From assembly GCA_963578885.1 (NCBI GenBank), contig CAUZEQ010000241.1, positions 1-7,533 on the forward strand: 7,533 nt of DNA, given 5' to 3'. Both the position numbers and the translations under genes were made by a program. Shown one piece after another: positions 5,758-7,533 of this stretch. The DNA comes from UBA8437 sp963578885. GTDB taxonomy: Bacteria > Planctomycetota > Planctomycetia > Planctomycetales > Planctomycetaceae. Within the stretch, counting starts at the first letter, position 1, and each line of letters starts with the position of its first letter. The notes under the pieces were generated by a model, which made no database searches, was not told the DNA's origin, and was given only the letters and a program-made list of their open reading frames with translations.

Positions 5758-7067
5758 CACACCGATACTCACGTCGAACGTGGCTCCGCGGTGCCGGCGT
5801 CACGATGGCTTTGCCGTGGATGGAGTCGCTCCCGGTCTGGGGTGACGAGCCATCCAAGAGTTCCAAGCCGGGCAGCCAGGCCCCGGTGCGGCTGGGAGTT
5901 CTGTTTGCCGGCAACGGGTTTCATGCCGGTCACTGGTGGGCCAAGGGATCCGGTTCAAAGATGGAACTGGGCAAGGTGCTCGAGCCGGTGGCCGAATTCC
6001 GCGAGAAGATGCTGTTTGTCGGCGGCCTGTACAACGAGCAGGCACTCAAGGGCAACATCCACAGCTCCCAGACCGGCAACGTGCTCTCGGGTGCCTCGCT
6101 GGCCTCCGGCGGCGACATCGTCAGCGGTACCAGTTTCGACCAGGTCATCGCCCGCCACTACGGGCGGTCGACTCGAGTGCCCAGCCTGGTGCTGGGCTGC
6201 GAACGATCCAACCCGGGCATCCACAAGAACTACTCGATGCTCTACAGCTCACACATCTCGTGGAGCTCACCCACCACGCCGACGCCGTTGGAACTCTACC
6301 CGGCCCTGGCGTTTGACCGGCTGTTCAAGAATCGGGTTCAGAAGGGTGAGCAGAGCGTGCTGGATGCTGTGCTGGGCGAGGCGTCTCGATTTCGCAAGCG
6401 GGTCAGTCGCCGCGACCAGCAGAAGCTCGACGAATACCTCAATTCGGTCCGCGAGGTGGAGCAGCAGATCGAGGGTGCCGGCCGCAGCGGCGAGCTGCAG
6501 GGTTGGCGGCCGACACTCGAGAAGCCGAACATCCCGCGGCCTCCCAACGGCATCCCCCAGAACATCAAGGACCACATGAAGCTGATGTGCGACCTCGTGG
6601 TGCTGGCCTTCCAGACCGACATGACGCGGGTCTGCACGCTGAAGCTCAACAACGACCACAGCTACCTGCAGTTTCCGCACCTGGGGGTCGAGGTGGGCCA
6701 CCACGAACTGTCGCACTCGGACCGCGGCAAGCAGTCGCCCGATTGGCTGAAGGTCAACCACTTCTTCATACAGCAATACGCCTACATTGCCCGCAAGCTG
6801 GACGCGATCCAGGAGGGTGAGCGGACCGCGCTGGACAACTCGATGCTGATGATGTGCTCGAGCATGATGTCGGGGATCCACGATGCGACCAAGCTGCCGG
6901 TCGTGATCCTGGGCGGCGGCGGCGGGCAGCTGAAGACCGGGCGGGTGCTCGGGTACCACGGCAAGCCGAACCGCAAGATGTGCAGCCTGTTCCTCTCGCT
7001 GATGGAAAAGTGCGGCGTGCGGATGAAGGCCTTCGGCGACTCGACGGCCAAGCTGGCCGAGGTCTGA
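5754..7067 (+). CDS. DUF1552 family protein with Tat signal
   Basis: A 437-residue protein of the DUF1552 family, whose genes usually sit beside DUF1592-family genes in planctomycetes and some other bacteria; the biochemical function is unknown. The N-terminus has a twin-arginine motif, S6-R-R-T-W-L-R12, followed by a short hydrophobic stretch (GAGVTMALPWM), so it is probably exported folded by Tat. Family-like segments are VRLGVLFAGNG (45-55), GTSFDQVIARHYG (125-137), a His-rich stretch HSYLQFPHLG...GHHELSH (302-321), a short linker, and a Gly-rich segment VILGGGGGQLKTGR (384-397). A short coiled-coil-like stretch at about 219-241 (RDQQKLDEYL...VEQQIE) precedes a Pro-rich linker. Start: ATGA overlap with the upstream stop, plus AGAGG (5743-5747) 6 nt before the ATG. 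The His-rich region could bind metal, but that is inference. The gene ends 18 bp from a convergent gene. Confidence 0.92.
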   Translation: MTHRYSRRTWLRGAGVTMALPWMESLPVWGDEPSKSSKPGSQAPVRLGVLFAGNGFHAGHWWAKGSGSKMELGKVLEPVAEFREKMLFVGGLYNEQALKGNIHSSQTGNVLSGASLASGGDIVSGTSFDQVIARHYGRSTRVPSLVLGCERSNPGIHKNYSMLYSSHISWSSPTTPTPLELYPALAFDRLFKNRVQKGEQSVLDAVLGEASRFRKRVSRRDQQKLDEYLNSVREVEQQIEGAGRSGELQGWRPTLEKPNIPRPPNGIPQNIKDHMKLMCDLVVLAFQTDMTRVCTLKLNNDHSYLQFPHLGVEVGHHELSHSDRGKQSPDWLKVNHFFIQQYAYIARKLDAIQEGERTALDNSMLMMCSSMMSGIHDATKLPVVILGGGGGQLKTGRVLGYHGKPNRKMCSLFLSLMEKCGVRMKAFGDSTAKLAEV

Positions 7068-7085
7068 GCCCTTCGGTGGGGTCGC

Positions 7086-7533
7086 CTATCGCTTGAGCCG
7101 AGCCGTCCGCACGCGGGCCGGCTTGGCCGCGTCGGTCCAGGCGAAGAACAGGTCGTTGCCGAGGCGTTCCATGCGAGGGAAACCCGACGAACGGCTGGCC
7201 TTTGTCGCCGTCAGCCGCTGCGAGGCCGCGCTGGTGGTGTCCCGCTGAACCAGACGCCAGCGGACCTCGGCAGACTCGCCGTCGACCTTCAACCACGATA
7301 CCGCGGCGGTGTCGGGGTCGAGCAGCACGAGATCAACACGACCGGCGGGGGTGCCGTCGTCGACTCGGATCGTCTTGCCAAACGTCTGAGCCGAGTCGTT
7401 GGAGAATCGCACCCGAACCTCGGGGTGCTTTTCGACGTCGGTGAACCACGCCACCGCGACCGACTTGCCATGTGTGTCGACCGAGGGTCCGTTGACCGGG
7501 CAGCCCTCGATGACCCAGTTGTCTGCATGCACC
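7086..7533 (-). CDS. Sialidase/BNR-type beta-propeller protein, C-terminal part, cut by window edge
   Basis: Minus-strand coding runs from the right edge to a TAG at 7088-7086, giving about 149 codons of the C-terminal part. A GTG at 7532 could start it, but the first residues (HADNW.I.GCPVNGP) look like the middle of a propeller, so the true start is probably beyond the window. Evidence for a sialidase/BNR fold is an Asp-box-like S-N-D-S-A-Q-T-F (S-x-D-x-G-x-T-W with Gly to Ala and Trp to Phe), then TIRVDDG, GRVDLVLL, and a final blade SGFPRMERL..DLFFAWTD. This matches exo-alpha-sialidase-like proteins common in planctomycetes. Whether it is an active glycosidase cannot be judged, because the Arg-triad and Asp/Tyr residues would lie mostly outside the fragment. 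It is tail-to-tail with the DUF1552 gene. Confidence 0.78.
   Translation of the reverse strand, partial: VHADNWVIEGCPVNGPSVDTHGKSVAVAWFTDVEKHPEVRVRFSNDSAQTFGKTIRVDDGTPAGRVDLVLLDPDTAAVSWLKVDGESAEVRWRLVQRDTTSAASQRLTATKASRSSGFPRMERLGNDLFFAWTDAAKPARVRTARLKR

Noticed and set aside
6267..6959. 230-codon minus-strand frame
   Set aside because: It is antisense to the conserved core of the DUF1552 protein and has no recognisable features.
7069..7081. CCC-TTCGGT-GGG as a bidirectional terminator
   Set aside because: The stem is only 3 bp and no T-run follows on either strand.

Overview
The window is GC-rich, densely coded DNA that almost certainly comes from a planctomycete (Planctomycetota, probably Pirellulales-like or a related lineage). 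The main evidence is a long c-type cytochrome protein built from the DUF1587/1595/1592/1588/1585 modules, followed directly by a DUF1552 protein; this pair is a hallmark of that phylum. An FGly-type sulfatase, a sialidase-like beta-propeller fragment and a probable LRR lipoprotein fit the same picture. I saw no tRNA, rRNA, CRISPR array, transposase or other mobile element.

Layout. Positions 1-186 (minus) hold the N-terminus of a lipoprotein that runs off the left edge. A 202-bp divergent spacer follows (187-388). It carries a 10-bp-spaced heptamer direct repeat with a TACAAT box for the minus gene. It also carries a TGG/GGGTGT simple-repeat tract able to form a G-quadruplex, and a TAGGAT box for the plus gene. 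Operon A (plus) is a secreted sulfatase (389-1843) whose stop overlaps, as ATGA, the start of a small CopZ-like Cys-rich zinc/[2Fe-2S] protein (1840-2289). A perfect 8-bp hairpin (2298-2324) and a second TAGGAT-type leader (2364-2397) separate it from operon B. Operon B (plus) is the large di-heme DUF1592-family protein (2437-5757), again joined by ATGA overlap to the DUF1552 protein (5754-7067). The last gene (7086-7533, minus) converges on operon B with an 18-bp gap and is the C-terminal part of a sialidase/BNR-type propeller protein.

How the genes may work together. Every product except the CopZ-like protein shows an export signal, or (for the sialidase-like fragment) belongs to a family that is usually exported. 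The sulfatase would remove sulfate esters from polysaccharides outside the cytoplasm. The DUF1592/DUF1552 pair is a predicted exported redox or surface complex whose biochemical role is unknown. The small Cys-rich protein is the only likely cytoplasmic product, and its coupling to a sulfatase is the most intriguing link in the window. The leaders of both operons share two near-identical blocks (GGTAGGATG and GTGAA..GTGGTCGAG), which suggests common promoter architecture or co-regulation. Most of the window is a typical planctomycete arrangement. I did not find clear evidence of a wholly new system; the best leads are the G4 repeat at the sulfatase promoter, the shared leader motif, and the HMA-less CopZ-like protein.
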